In this document: positions 1-10,740 of the stretch, in pieces
How positions within the stretch are numbered: position 1 is the first letter of the stretch
How the letters are laid out: each line of letters begins with the position of its first letter
Translations under genes and position numbers: made by a program
Notes under the pieces: generated by a model
The model's database searches: none
Told to the model about the DNA's origin: nothing
What the model saw: the letters and a program-made list of their open reading frames with translations, nothing else
Source: Cryoendolithus antarcticus
Lineage: Eukaryota > Ascomycota > Dothideomycetes > Cladosporiales > Cladosporiaceae
NCBI GenBank assembly: GCA_002077065.1
Contig: NAJO01000044.1
Span: forward strand, 1-64,000
Length of the DNA stretch: 64,000 nucleotides
Direction of reading: 5' to 3'

Positions 1-143
1 GCTGAGCCCGACGCAAGTGACTGGCAGCTTCAGCGCCAGACAGCGGACGAGGAGCCCTGGAATGTAAAACCTCGATGATGCGAATGTCAACTGCGCGATG
101 GCGCGCTATGAGCATGGGATACGGCATAGCTTAGCATTTCTGG

Positions 144-1997
144 CTACTTGCCGACGCAAAACTTTTCGAATACAACTCCCAGCACATCCTCCACATCGCC
201 TGCTTCCCCTTTGCCTGTGATGTTCGCAAGCGCATTTGCGGCACCCCGTAGATGTTCAGCGGCGAGTACGACATCTCCATCTCCGCCATCGTCGCCATTG
301 CGTTCACCTACGTCTTCACTGACTAGCTCTGTGTACAGATCCAAATGCTCAACACACTCATCAAGTAGCAATCGGTGCCGCTCGGTGGCGCCGAGTGACT
401 CCTGCCAGGCTGAAGGATCACTCTGATCGCCATCTGGAGACGTGGCTGAGGTAAGGGTCTCGAAAGTGCTGATGAGACCACGAAGGAACGATTGGACCGT
501 ATTCCGATTCGTTGGGCCTGCACCGGACTCAGTGCGTAAAGTAGGTCCGTCATTCACGCAGGATAGCATATGTATCTGGTTACGCTGCAGACCAGGTAAC
601 GCATACAGCGTGTCAGTGATCGCAAGTTCGGCTGCAGCTTCATCGGTAGCGAGATCCAGCTTGTTGATCACTACGAGGATGCCTCTGCCAGCCTGTATAA
701 GTCGGATAGCAGTCTGCATCACCTCGTTGTCGAAGTGCACGGCCGTATGCCCATCACTGGTAGCCTTGAAGTCCAGAACGACGATCACAACATCGCTCTC
801 TCCAGCCCTCGCCTTCGCTCGCTTCATGCCCTCTCGCTCAACAGCGCCAATGTCTTGGGAGACAGATCCAGGATCTGCAAGGGCAGCCGATCTTCGTCGA
901 AGCCCAGCAGTATCACCAAGTCGGCAGAGGTAGCCTCCAATGTCGATGCTGATCTCAATGACATCCCTTGTCGTACCAGCCTCCTCACTCACGATCGCTG
1001 CTTCCCGTCCCACAATTCGATTGAGCAGTGAGCTCTTCCCGGCATTGGGCGCACCTAGTAGAGCTAGACTGATCCCGTTCCTGAGTAGCTCGCCTTTGAC
1101 TGCATTATCACGATGAGCTCGTAAGCCTGCCTTCAGCACGTCGACTTGCGCTGAGACAGATTGGAGAAGCTCACTGATGCTCTCGTCGAAATGCTGATCC
1201 TCGCTGAAGTCTATCAGAGCTTCGAGCTCACCTCGCGCGTAGAGAAGCTGTTGTCGCCATTCTTCGTACCGCTCAGCCAGTGCACCGCTGGTCCCACGAA
1301 CAGACAGGCGACGCTGTTGCTCGGTCGTCGCGCTCAGTACATCGCCTAGTGCTTCGACTTGTGTAAGATCCAGGCGATCGTTCAGAAACGCGCGGCGGGT
1401 GAACTCGCCGGGCTCAGCGTAGCGAATAGTCGTACCAGTCAGAGCGGTACAGCGCGAGATGGCTGCCAGAACGGCCTTGACGACTGCAATGCCGCCATGG
1501 AGGTGGAGTTCGAGGATGTCCTCACCCGTCACAGTCTTGAGAGCAGGGAAGTAGAGCACGAGAGCGCTGGAGTCCAGAACATGCTCGGACGTCTCGGGGC
1601 TACCGGGCTCGTACAGCGTCCGCACAGTGGCCTGTCGTGGCCTGGGAGCCGCTTTCTCAGGGCACAGCTGGCGGTAGATGGGCAGACATCCTGGGCCAGA
1701 GAGCCGAATGATGGCTATAGCTGCTCGGCCAGGTGCAGTAGATACCGCGTAGATTGTAGCATCAGGGCTGCTTGTGGCGCGTGAGTACGGTCGCGCGTTG
1801 GGCCGCCATTGAAAGGCGTATTGCCTTGGACGTGACGGGCCAGGGATGCATCTCGATGATGCTAGATGTACACGCCAGTGAGTATCAGATCTGCGCCAGC
1901 ACACAAATTGAAGTAGTTTTGAACTAAAGATGGTCCAGTGGCATGAGCGCAGCAAGTTATGTAGCAGAGTGATGCAGTCCAATTGGTACAAGTTCAT
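144..1997 (-). CDS. MSS1: Mitochondrial tRNA-modification GTPase (MnmE/TrmE family)
   Basis: 617 codons from ATG to TAG. From about residue 78 the sequence matches the MnmE fold: the N-terminal folate-binding domain (TIYAVSTAPGRAAIA, then EDILELHLHGG), a central GTPase with P-loop GAPNAGKSS near residue 315, switch DTAGLR and specificity NKLD, and the family's invariant C-terminal Cys in FCVGK. In yeast, Mss1 with Mto1 installs 5-carboxymethylaminomethyl groups on wobble uridine of mitochondrial tRNAs. The first ~77 residues, rich in Arg/Ser and lacking acidic residues, would serve as a mitochondrial presequence. They contain no alternative in-frame ATG, so a short 5' intron cannot be excluded. 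The start lies only 57 bp after the upstream gene's stop on the same strand. Family assignment is firm; the exact N-terminus is not. Confidence 0.93.
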   Translation of the reverse strand: MNLYQLDCITLLHNLLRSCHWTIFSSKLLQFVCWRRSDTHWRVHLASSRCIPGPSRPRQYAFQWRPNARPYSRATSSPDATIYAVSTAPGRAAIAIIRLSGPGCLPIYRQLCPEKAAPRPRQATVRTLYEPGSPETSEHVLDSSALVLYFPALKTVTGEDILELHLHGGIAVVKAVLAAISRCTALTGTTIRYAEPGEFTRRAFLNDRLDLTQVEALGDVLSATTEQQRRLSVRGTSGALAERYEEWRQQLLYARGELEALIDFSEDQHFDESISELLQSVSAQVDVLKAGLRAHRDNAVKGELLRNGISLALLGAPNAGKSSLLNRIVGREAAIVSEEAGTTRDVIEISIDIGGYLCRLGDTAGLRRRSAALADPGSVSQDIGAVEREGMKRAKARAGESDVVIVVLDFKATSDGHTAVHFDNEVMQTAIRLIQAGRGILVVINKLDLATDEAAAELAITDTLYALPGLQRNQIHMLSCVNDGPTLRTESGAGPTNRNTVQSFLRGLISTFETLTSATSPDGDQSDPSAWQESLGATERHRLLLDECVEHLDLYTELVSEDVGERNGDDGGDGDVVLAAEHLRGAANALANITGKGEAGDVEDVLGVVFEKFCVGK

Positions 1998-2054
1998 TTA
2001 CAAATGCATAACTTTTGGTCCCGGTACCTCTACATCCCTTCCCCGTGGGTATCA

Positions 2055-5000
2055 TCATTTCAGCCCAAGTGACGCCAGCCATCCCGTTCCCTTCCCCTTT
2101 TCCTTTCCCTTTCCCTTCTCCTCTTCCACCTTACCCATCGCCGGCCCATCACCTTTGCCGGCCTCGTTTCCATACCTCGCCCTCAGCTGCTTGATCTGGT
2201 TCAACCTCAGCCGCCAGGAGCTCCGATAGCTCTCATCATCTCTGTTCATCCACACCTCAGAGAAGATGCAGGCATTGAGGGCCAGGTTCCTGACATAGTC
2301 AGGTAGTGATGATCCACTGACGAGCTTCGCTTCAGCAGCCGAGGAGATCGAAGGGAAGCCGGGCGCAGTGAGGACCTCGACCTTGTAGTAGCGCTCTCCG
2401 ACAGGCGTCTTCATCGTGTGCGTACGTGACTGCAGGAAAGTCGTACGCACTGATGGCGTGATTACGACGTACACGTAATTGAATGCTGATGGGAACATGT
2501 CGAAGACAAAGGGAATACCGGAATTGTTGAACACAATGTTGACGTGGTCATTGCCTGTGTGACGCTTCTTCTTGGCGATAGTCGTGGCGTCATCGTCGGT
2601 CTCGTGTGTTGGCATCATCGTAGTAACGTGGTAGACGAGTTCGGTGACTTCGCTGTTCCAGACTATCGCTGTCAGACCATCGGTACCCGTCTGTGTATCA
2701 AGACCCTGACTGTTGAAAGCTGCGTCCTTCAACTCTTGAAGCCTCCCAAGAGACTTGACAAATTCGCGGTAGTCTGGCGATCCGCTTGAGTTGAGGAAGA
2801 CTTTCTCTTCGGTAGTCTGGCCTTCGCCGATGTAAATAACACCAGCTTTGTGCGAGTCCAGCCCCGGCGTTCTGTCGAAGACGTCAATTGCACGGGTGAT
2901 AGCCTCTTCCTCGGGTAGATCGATGACTTCGCCGGAGCCAAGCGGTGATGTGTAGTCTGGCACTGTGAAGCTGCCGTAAACTCTACCACCTTCATCGCCT
3001 GGGTAGATAGGTACCAACAAGTCTCCTCCATGGTGTCCCAGCTGACTGTGCAATGTCGTCTCAATCTTGCTATCATGCTGATCCTTTCTGGACCATGCTG
3101 TCGTCCGCTGATGCAAGCTCCGAAACGTACCAGATGGGCGTCGAGTAGTGACGACGGACTTCCCAGTTCTAAACGAAGTATGCGTCGTGATGATGAGTAG
3201 TCCGAAAATCCGTGTCTGTACATGCGGTATCCCGTCCTCCGGATCGAAGCATAGCAATGGCTTCGTGAGATGCTGTTTGCTCTTTCCATACTGAACTGTA
3301 GCGACTGTCGCATCGTTCGCATCCTGTGCGACTTCAGCATCAACGCTGTCCATGAGGTCAATGGTGACCAATCCCTGATCTTCTAACACCTCCGCGCCGT
3401 CCAGATCCTTGTATATCAGTCTGCTCGTAACGTACTCCTTGATAGCTGCGCGATGCTCAACTCTGGTCGCGAGGTACCAAAAGACAATTGTATGATACGC
3501 AAGGGCATGCACGTACTGTGACATCGTTTGCTGGGACTCGCTGTCGCTGCTACTAGCTTGATCGCTCAGCTGGGTTCTGCCATCCGATGCCTTGTTGCGC
3601 AGAGAATCCAGGTAGCTGAAAGCAACTCCAAACACTCTCTTGAAGTCTTCAAAGCGGAAGCTGTGCTTATACAATGCTTCCAGACGCGACAGACCGGATA
3701 GGAATTCCAAGACGTGGATCGCAAGATGTCTTTGCGTGACCATCCGGTGCATCTTCTGCAAGATCTCGTCCATGAAAATGCTTGTAGTCTGCGGCATCTC
3801 ATAGCAGCAAATGGTGAGAGCGTGTATGCAAGCGATACTCACTGTGTCGGACGATCCTGCGGTCTTCAGCAAGGCTCTTATCAGCTGTTTGTGTTCCGGT
3901 GTATCAAGTTCTGCCCGATAGCTGATCAAGGTGGTGAGAATTTTGACGTATGCCGCAGCATGCTCGGCTTTGCCATCGTTGAGCCGGGCAGAGACGAGTG
4001 TGAAGCATCGTTTGACAGTATGCTCTTGCCCGTAGAACAGAGTGTGATTCCCAAGCTGATCGGGGAACGAGCTGAGGACAAAGCGGACGCAGTGGTCATC
4101 CTCGGCTGGAAATTGAGGGTTCATTTCGATGACAGCGAGGACATACGATAGCCATGTGTGCAACGATAAGTCGGCCGCTTTGACGTTGTCCGGCTTGGAC
4201 GCTGCACTCTCAAGTTTCCCAACTGCTTCGTCGGCCACCATGTAGATCGCGCCATCGATAGCTGCGCGCAGTCGGGCAAGCGATTGCAGTGCCCTCAACT
4301 TGGCAGATGGAGCCGCGGCTGTATTGGCAATTCTTGCCATGGCGTCGATCAAATTGTTGATCTTAGGTGGTCCATCAAGGACGTCTCCAGATCTAGCAAT
4401 AGCTGCGTACGTCAATGTGCTCAGTGCCGTAGTCATGGCCGCTGCAGCTTCTACCGTTGTTTCCTCGGTTGCGATGCGATCCGTAAAGCAGCGGATGAGC
4501 TTGCGCAGAGTAGCATCATCGGGCGAATATGGGTAGACCAACTTCTCATCAAGCGCCTCCACAAGCTGCTCCTGGAGCTCACTGCTTTGATACTGGAATA
4601 GGGTGTACACCTCCTCTGGCATTTCTCCTTCGCCGATGCCTTTATCGATCGCCAGCCTGAACTGTATGATCAGTGCGGCGGTCATTGCTGTAGTGAGGGG
4701 ATGGTGAGCGCGTGCAGACAGATTGGCCAGTCTGCGTAAATCAGAGTTGTCTAACTGTTCAGCGTGTCGTGTGAGCGAATCGAGCAGAATGTGAGCGGTC
4801 GAGTTGTCGTTGGTGAAGTGGGCTAGGCTGACAACATCAATGCACGTTGGCCAGCTGGCGGATCTGCCAACTTCGAGGGTGGCAAGGTCATCCGTGAGCA
4901 CCCTGTGCATCACGCCAAGCACTTGTTCGTGGATCGCTTGATCACCATGGCACATGAGCCTGCGAAGTAGCGGTAGCAGGTCAAAGACTGACACGCTTGG

Positions 5001-5705
5001 TGATCCGACCTCACCAACATCGCCCAGTGCTAGTCTCTCCTGTACTAGCTGGAGAGCACCCGAAGTCACGGCATATTCTTTTTTAGTACCAGCAGCGCCA
5101 GCACACCGAAGACTCGACAGCAGCGCTGTGATGCAACCCTGACCAGAATGGGACTGTACGCCATGCCGAAATACAGACCAAGCCTTCTCTGCCAGACCTC
5201 TGTGCTTGTTCATACGACTACCTTGGTGGTAGCTGTAAGCGACAAAGCGCGTCAAACACAGCAAGCTTTCGTAAGGAACTGCCGCAAAGATTCCGATCGT
5301 GTCGACAAAGTCCAAGCCTGTGTACAGATCTGCGGTGGAAGTAGAGTCGACTGCACGCGACAAGACAGCTTCCAGGAGACTCCGCAGCCCCGCCTGCGTG
5401 ATCCATTTGGCATGGCGCTGAACGACCTCCTTCGCTTGTCGCAGCGCTGGACTGAGCGAGACATTATCCTGGACAGCTCTAATAAGACGATCGCAAACTT
5501 CGGCCTCAAATGGACTGATCTCAAGAACACCGGACCCGGTACCAAGACTGAACACTGCATTGGCATGATCTGTGGTTGTGGCTATTGGAGCATATATGCT
5601 GCGCAAGATTGCTGTCAGTGTGTGGCTCTGTCCTAAATACAGAGAAGACTGGGAAACATGTGAAGGAGACCGGTTGAAAGAGTTAAGCAACGGTTCGGCG
5701 CAGTC
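2055..5705 (-). CDS. TSC2: Tuberin homologue, Rap/Rheb-GAP (5' exons unresolved)
   Basis: An open frame of about 1,210 codons. The middle is helical-repeat sequence of the tuberin type. The last ~230 residues are a Rap-GAP domain with the catalytic Asn-thumb stretch HTGNDHVNIVFNNSG near the C-terminus, followed by a K/E/G-rich tail. Tuberin with Tsc1 is the GAP for Rheb and restrains TORC1. No in-frame ATG occurs in the first ~160 codons. Reading upstream, the frame hits TAG at 5706-5708, so the coding start must lie on upstream exons. Fungal tuberins are, from memory, roughly 300 residues longer at the N-terminus, which would fit in the 1.2 kb before the divergent TRS120. The identity of the body is secure; the 5' end is open. 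Confidence 0.88.
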   Translation of the reverse strand, partial: DCAEPLLNSFNRSPSHVSQSSLYLGQSHTLTAILRSIYAPIATTTDHANAVFSLGTGSGVLEISPFEAEVCDRLIRAVQDNVSLSPALRQAKEVVQRHAKWITQAGLRSLLEAVLSRAVDSTSTADLYTGLDFVDTIGIFAAVPYESLLCLTRFVAYSYHQGSRMNKHRGLAEKAWSVFRHGVQSHSGQGCITALLSSLRCAGAAGTKKEYAVTSGALQLVQERLALGDVGEVGSPSVSVFDLLPLLRRLMCHGDQAIHEQVLGVMHRVLTDDLATLEVGRSASWPTCIDVVSLAHFTNDNSTAHILLDSLTRHAEQLDNSDLRRLANLSARAHHPLTTAMTAALIIQFRLAIDKGIGEGEMPEEVYTLFQYQSSELQEQLVEALDEKLVYPYSPDDATLRKLIRCFTDRIATEETTVEAAAAMTTALSTLTYAAIARSGDVLDGPPKINNLIDAMARIANTAAAPSAKLRALQSLARLRAAIDGAIYMVADEAVGKLESAASKPDNVKAADLSLHTWLSYVLAVIEMNPQFPAEDDHCVRFVLSSFPDQLGNHTLFYGQEHTVKRCFTLVSARLNDGKAEHAAAYVKILTTLISYRAELDTPEHKQLIRALLKTAGSSDTVSIACIHALTICCYEMPQTTSIFMDEILQKMHRMVTQRHLAIHVLEFLSGLSRLEALYKHSFRFEDFKRVFGVAFSYLDSLRNKASDGRTQLSDQASSSDSESQQTMSQYVHALAYHTIVFWYLATRVEHRAAIKEYVTSRLIYKDLDGAEVLEDQGLVTIDLMDSVDAEVAQDANDATVATVQYGKSKQHLTKPLLCFDPEDGIPHVQTRIFGLLIITTHTSFRTGKSVVTTRRPSGTFRSLHQRTTAWSRKDQHDSKIETTLHSQLGHHGGDLLVPIYPGDEGGRVYGSFTVPDYTSPLGSGEVIDLPEEEAITRAIDVFDRTPGLDSHKAGVIYIGEGQTTEEKVFLNSSGSPDYREFVKSLGRLQELKDAAFNSQGLDTQTGTDGLTAIVWNSEVTELVYHVTTMMPTHETDDDATTIAKKKRHTGNDHVNIVFNNSGIPFVFDMFPSAFNYVYVVITPSVRTTFLQSRTHTMKTPVGERYYKVEVLTAPGFPSISSAAEAKLVSGSSLPDYVRNLALNACIFSEVWMNRDDESYRSSWRLRLNQIKQLRARYGNEAGKGDGPAMGKVEEEKGKGKEKGKGTGWLASLGLK

Positions 5706-7032
5706 CTATGCCTGCCGTTCGTCGACGACGCATGTTATCCGCTCTAGCAAAGCCTTGCAGGTCTTCCACGCCACTGACAGATGCATCATGGTGTTGAGGT
5801 CTCGGGCTAGAGACTGTCAAGACAACGTGCTGTCCGGCACCGCCTTGAGGCGAATTGGGTCAGGTCTCTCATTGACGAGACCATGGCACAAAGTTCCTCG
5901 CAGCGCGATCAGCAGTAGCGTGAGTAGTCTCCAGACTTCTGGCGTAGCGAAGCCACGAGTTCTTCGCATATGCTGTTCTCGCTTCGCGCGGCAATGGCGG
6001 TGGCCGCCGTTGGCAGGAGTGGCAAACAGTATGTCGTTGGCCGCAAGACTCCATCGTCGGCCTGAGGGCTGACCAGCAATCAAGTACGCCCTGGAGATGC
6101 TATATCGTTGACCGACGATGCCTCATCTCTGGACGATGTGCATCTGGTTCCAGGATATGGATTCTGTCCGTAGCGCCAAGCCGCGGCTCGACTTTCCTCG
6201 CGACTTGACAACGGCCTCAGGCGTAAGAAAGAAAAGAAATGTGAGCGACAGAACGCACCTTGACGTTGCAATAGAGGAAAGGCCTTGTGAGCTTAGACTC
6301 GATGTCGGTCTCCAGTCCGCATTGACAAGGGCATCCCTCTTTTCTTCCATACAGGGTGGCGGAAGGATGGTCCGACGGAACAGACGCAGATTTCCCGGGA
6401 TCTCCACATAGCCGTTCTTCGCAGGGTCAAAGGACTGATCGACCTTATATCAGTGATAAGCAATCGAATTGCATGGGGAAGGTAGGTATTGGAAGCGAAG
6501 AGCCAGTCAGACTGATATTTGAACTCCGGTCGTTCAGCTGCGATCCCAGTACATCCCACGCTTTCTTCTCTGGGGGTCGCCGTGGCGTGCGGAGAAGTCG
6601 GGTCGAGTGCAGTTACCCGCGCGGTATTAGGACAGTATCGATGTCGACGGTAAGTGATTTCAAAGCCAGGTGAGACTATCACTTCACGAGGAGAAATCCG
6701 AGTCATTAGCAAAAGGCCTCTCGAAAGTTCGCTATCAAGCTTTTCGCAGCGCTGGTGAACGTTCCGTGGCCCCAGACCCGAACCGGCGTGTGGGGGAGAC
6801 CCAGCGCCAAACTTCGCAAGCGTGATGCCTGCCACGCGATCCTGCAGGCTGCAAGGGACGATTACCTGCATAGTTCCGGCTCATGCAGATCTTGCATGAG
6901 CAGCATTGACCGCAACATGAGCGGTTGACGTTGGAAACAGAGCGCTGCCGCAGGCGAGCCGTTGCTGCGGTCGAGCGGCGAGGTATTTACGAGAAGGTTG
7001 GCCGACATCACTCGCAGCGACAGCCAACGGCG
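5706..7032. other. Unresolved 5' part of TSC2 and shared upstream region with TRS120
   Basis: No clean gene can be read here. On the minus strand one frame stays in phase with TSC2 but carries TAG at 5706-5708 and TGA at 5817-5819. A second minus frame starts at an ATG at 6350 and meets a good donor (AAG|GTGCGT, intron from about 6257) followed by a pyrimidine-rich tract and an acceptor near 6203. This suggests real exons of TSC2, but no intron set I tried removes all stops. The plus-strand promoter of TRS120 must also lie in the part near 7 kb. Confidence 0.5.
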
Positions 7033-10000
7033 ATGGACCGCTTCTCACCTGCCGCTGCAGCCCACATACGGGTGCTTGTACTGCCGATTGGGCAAGTCGA
7101 ACGCAATGTATATGTCAAGGTTCTTCGGAGGCTGCAAACCGAGGCATCTGTCATATACCACAGTACCTTGAGTGCGCTTGTAGGCAGCGACGACTTCGCG
7201 CTGTCGCCGACGAGGTTTGAGCAGGGCTGCCTGCTCTTTGATTATACCTCGAGTGCGCCCGGTGAGCGTGTGCTGCAGTACAGCCCATATGAGCTGTCTC
7301 GAGAGACGCTGCTAGTGATTGGCATCGCGAGTGCAGGCTCAAGTCGCGACAGTAATGAAAAGACCTTCACCGCAGCCACGGAACATTTGCGTGAGAAGCA
7401 TTCACGAGCGGTACATCGCCAAGTGCTCCTCTTACATGATGGCGGTGATGTGGAGGACTCATCTGGAAGTGACATTGTTGTCACGCAGCCGCGAGAGGAA
7501 GGCACATTATCACTCCAGAACGCCATGAATCTGGTGGCGGTGCGCTTTCTGCGGGAACTGACAACATATGCGCAAGCGATGCAAGCATCGCCCAGCATAC
7601 CGACACCGGGGCAAGCATCGAGAACGCTGCAGCGCATGTCATGGCTTCGAGACGCAGACGGCAGACCTGGAAGTGGCTCTGGCTTCGGCACGCCACTGGG
7701 CAGCCCGACCGGAGAAGACGCACCTTCGAGATCGACATCACGAAGTCGAGCTTCACCGGCAACGTCTTTCGATCAGATTGCTGGGGCGAACGCTGCGCCG
7801 AGTGGACTATCTCGATCGGACAGCAGTTCGAAGAAACATGGTCGGACTGCAAGTCAAGATCGCATCGCACTCAACGGCTTCGGACCGGGCTTGTCACAGG
7901 AGAAGATCAAAAAAAGAGGCAGAGCACGGGTTGGCATCGTGTCCGGTACTATCTATATGCTCGCCGGTCTGTGGAGTGAAGCTCTGCAACAGCTTGTGGA
8001 GCACACTACACAGGCCCGATCAATAAACGATCCTCTATGGCATGCGAAAGGCCTCGAGAATATCATCGTCTGCCTTACGCTTCATGCTTGGCAGAGCGTG
8101 GAGTTTCAGCTTCCTCCTATCTGCTATCCTGCCGTAGACCGTAACACTTCCGTACCAGGCGCCCATCGGTTCTCTCTGAGCCTACCCACAAGTTCAAGTC
8201 GCGCAGGAGACACAGCTGAGTCAGGTTCGGTTCGTAGACTGGCTGGAGTGCTGCCAGACTTGGTAAAGCAAGTAGTCATGCTCTATCGATCGAATGAGGG
8301 GAGCACGGAGCTCGATACCCTCTTATTGCATGAAGCAACCATTCGGCTCACGAAGCTTCTGGCACTCATGAGTAGTCACGGCGGTCAGCTCGATCAGCCG
8401 GTACTTGCGCAGATCGTCAGTGATTCTCCACCAAGTAGACCTGGAGAGACTTCAAGGAGTCGTCCGAGCGGTAAAGTGACAACCAGCTCACACATGCCAG
8501 GATCCGGCTCGAACATAGCAGTAGTGGAGCTTCTTGGCGCCGCTCTTCCGAACAACGACGATGGCATCAGTACTTCCGACCATCTCGTGATCCTTGCTGG
8601 CATAGCATCGGTGTACTCGACATTGGGAATGCAACGGAAGAAAGCGATCACCATGAAGGAGCTCGTCGTACGACTCACAGCAGCGCTGAACCATGCTCGT
8701 AAGCTTGGAGCGGCGGAGATGGGCATACATCCTGCGGCAAGCCTGTCAGCAGAGACAGGCATTGTAGCCTCGCCGCAGGAGAGTCGCAGCATACTCAACA
8801 TGGTCGCGGAGATTGCTCGAGTCTATGGCATAGATCTTGTCGATTCTGTACTTCTGCAGCAGTCGACGGAAGACGAACCTACGAACCTGCCTGCGCTATC
8901 AAGCTCTAATTCCGGTAGCAACGCTATCAAGATCGCGACGCTGAAAGAGCTCCTCGCGCTTTGCGAAGCAGCGCCAGATCCGCATGGTATACTTCGGGTG
9001 CTTGCTTCGTGCTTGCGACTAGCAAGTCCAAAATCTGCAGTCGACTTAAGCACGAGATCTGAAGGCATCGAACTTTCACCAGAAGAGCAGTCGCGGCTAG
9101 CGAACACGATGAGCCGTACGATGGGCGTTGCAAGACATCTTGGCCTTCAGGACACGCAGGTGGACTACTGGGACTCGTACATGCTTCGAGGGCTTACTTT
9201 CGCGCCGATCAGCATGCAGAGAACTCTGATTGATCGACAGAAGATGGTGCGAGCTGCAACGGGCACTGGGGCCAACCCACTGCTCTATGATCCGAACAGC
9301 AGCCGACAAGCGACTGCGCAAGAAAGCATTGTCCTTGTACAAGACGAGATCGTAGCTTGCCTAGTGACGCTGCAGAACACTCTGGACGTTGCCATCGAGA
9401 TCGAGTGGATTCAGCTTATCACAGACGGCGCTGCGCTAAACGTCGAACCCAGGGCCGTGCAGCTACCCGCAGCCTGCCTCCAGCAAATAGCCTTACAAGT
9501 CAGGCCGACTGCAACCGGCAAAGCGGTCGCAAAGGCTTGCAAGATCAAGGTCATTGGCTGCCGTGCGCAAGACTTCTTACTCACACAGGTGCCATGGGCT
9601 CCTCCGAAGTCGCTGCTGACCAAGGCTTCTCAGACGGCCGCGGGAGTCACAGAGGGATCCATGCCGACGACTAGCACTGCTCCTCTCGACGTCATTGCCA
9701 GTATGCCGACCATCGAGCTCGAGAGCACTTCACTGCAAGAGAACACACTCGGCATACTCGAGGGCGAAAGCCAAAGCTTCGAGATCACCGTGCGGAACAC
9801 TTCGAACGTGGACGCCACCATCTCGGAGGCTGTCTGCACCTCTACCTGCCTCAAAGTCACCCATACCGATGAGATGGTAGCCGTGGGCAGTACAACGCTG
9901 TTGCGGGCTGAGCTGGTAGGCGAGACGGACATTTCCACCCTTCGAATCGACATTATTTACTCACGAGCCTCTGGTAGCGATACCTACGCACGCCTCCTCT

Positions 10001-10740
10001 CCATACCCATACATGCGACCGCAAGTGCAACACTGCAAGCCCAAGACCTTGAGATCAAGCCCTCTTCAACGACAGATGAAGCCTTCAGCGTCTCCTTCAC
10101 CCTGACCAACAACCACCGCAGCGACATGACATACACATGCAGCACTCTCCACGACTCCACTTGGACCGACGATTCCTTTGCAGTCCTACCCACAGCGCAG
10201 ACTCGCCGCGTTCATCTCATAGTACCCCAATGGGCCTCCACTTACTCCACCGACGCCACGCCCGCAGAACTCCTGTCCCAGTTCCTGACCCACATCCGCG
10301 TGCAGTGGACCCTCGGCTCCCGCAGCGGTATCACATCCCTCATCTCCCTCTCCCTACCTCCCTCAGCGATCCAGCACCTGCGCGGCGACTCCGTGGCGAT
10401 TTCCCTTCGCCCACCAACCGGCATTTCATCACAAGGTGACTTCCAAACCATGGTTGTCAAGCTCCGCAACCGTACGATCGCACCGACAGGCGCGTTGTAC
10501 ATTCAGCTACATCCTCACATGAGCGGGGTGGATTCGCCCGTGGTGGTGGGATCATTGGCGAGACTTGTGCCAGCGCTGAAACCAGGGGAGGAAAGGGAGG
10601 TGGAGTTCTCGATTTGTCCCTTGCTGGGTGGAGCGCTGGAGGTGAGAGCTAGTGTGAGGCCAGCACGGCCGGGCAGAGTTGTGAAAGAGGTTGGGGATGG
10701 GGCGAGCTGGAGCAGGGTTGTGGAGGTGCAAGTGCCGTGA
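7033..10740 (+). CDS. TRS120: TRAPP-II subunit Trs120 (TRAPPC9 family)
   Basis: Single exon, 1,235 aa. The start chosen is ATG 7033, giving MDRFSPAAAAHIRVLVLPIG. The frame is open for 36 more codons upstream but without a family-like sequence. The N-terminal 200 residues (hydrophobic strands such as RVLVLPIG, then LFDYTSS), a Ser/Arg-rich low-complexity stretch at about residues 205-290, a helical middle and a C-terminal run of immunoglobulin-like beta segments match Trs120/TRAPPC9. This subunit distinguishes TRAPP-II, the Golgi exchange factor for Ypt31/Rab11. It converges on the VTC gene with about 140 bp between stops and is divergent from TSC2. Codon use and composition look ordinary. Family assignment is strong; domain limits are approximate. 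Confidence 0.92.
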   Translation: MDRFSPAAAAHIRVLVLPIGQVERNVYVKVLRRLQTEASVIYHSTLSALVGSDDFALSPTRFEQGCLLFDYTSSAPGERVLQYSPYELSRETLLVIGIASAGSSRDSNEKTFTAATEHLREKHSRAVHRQVLLLHDGGDVEDSSGSDIVVTQPREEGTLSLQNAMNLVAVRFLRELTTYAQAMQASPSIPTPGQASRTLQRMSWLRDADGRPGSGSGFGTPLGSPTGEDAPSRSTSRSRASPATSFDQIAGANAAPSGLSRSDSSSKKHGRTASQDRIALNGFGPGLSQEKIKKRGRARVGIVSGTIYMLAGLWSEALQQLVEHTTQARSINDPLWHAKGLENIIVCLTLHAWQSVEFQLPPICYPAVDRNTSVPGAHRFSLSLPTSSSRAGDTAESGSVRRLAGVLPDLVKQVVMLYRSNEGSTELDTLLLHEATIRLTKLLALMSSHGGQLDQPVLAQIVSDSPPSRPGETSRSRPSGKVTTSSHMPGSGSNIAVVELLGAALPNNDDGISTSDHLVILAGIASVYSTLGMQRKKAITMKELVVRLTAALNHARKLGAAEMGIHPAASLSAETGIVASPQESRSILNMVAEIARVYGIDLVDSVLLQQSTEDEPTNLPALSSSNSGSNAIKIATLKELLALCEAAPDPHGILRVLASCLRLASPKSAVDLSTRSEGIELSPEEQSRLANTMSRTMGVARHLGLQDTQVDYWDSYMLRGLTFAPISMQRTLIDRQKMVRAATGTGANPLLYDPNSSRQATAQESIVLVQDEIVACLVTLQNTLDVAIEIEWIQLITDGAALNVEPRAVQLPAACLQQIALQVRPTATGKAVAKACKIKVIGCRAQDFLLTQVPWAPPKSLLTKASQTAAGVTEGSMPTTSTAPLDVIASMPTIELESTSLQENTLGILEGESQSFEITVRNTSNVDATISEAVCTSTCLKVTHTDEMVAVGSTTLLRAELVGETDISTLRIDIIYSRASGSDTYARLLSIPIHATASATLQAQDLEIKPSSTTDEAFSVSFTLTNNHRSDMTYTCSTLHDSTWTDDSFAVLPTAQTRRVHLIVPQWASTYSTDATPAELLSQFLTHIRVQWTLGSRSGITSLISLSLPPSAIQHLRGDSVAISLRPPTGISSQGDFQTMVVKLRNRTIAPTGALYIQLHPHMSGVDSPVVVGSLARLVPALKPGEEREVEFSICPLLGGALEVRASVRPARPGRVVKEVGDGASWSRVVEVQVP

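Noticed and set aside
2085..2135. CCTTTTCC-type pyrimidine repeat that looks like a microsatellite.
   Set aside because: It is the coding sequence of the Lys/Glu/Gly-rich tail of TSC2 on the minus strand, not an independent repeat.
5706..5708. UAG in phase with upstream coding-like sequence of TSC2, as a possible A-to-I RNA-editing or readthrough site.
   Set aside because: A second in-phase stop (TGA at 5817), which A-to-I editing could also only partly explain, and the poor quality of the joined sequence make editing a weak explanation compared with introns or decay.
6293..6871. 192-codon minus-strand ORF starting at ATG 6871.
   Set aside because: It does not read as protein, cannot be joined in frame to TSC2, and overlaps the probable TRS120/TSC2 promoter.
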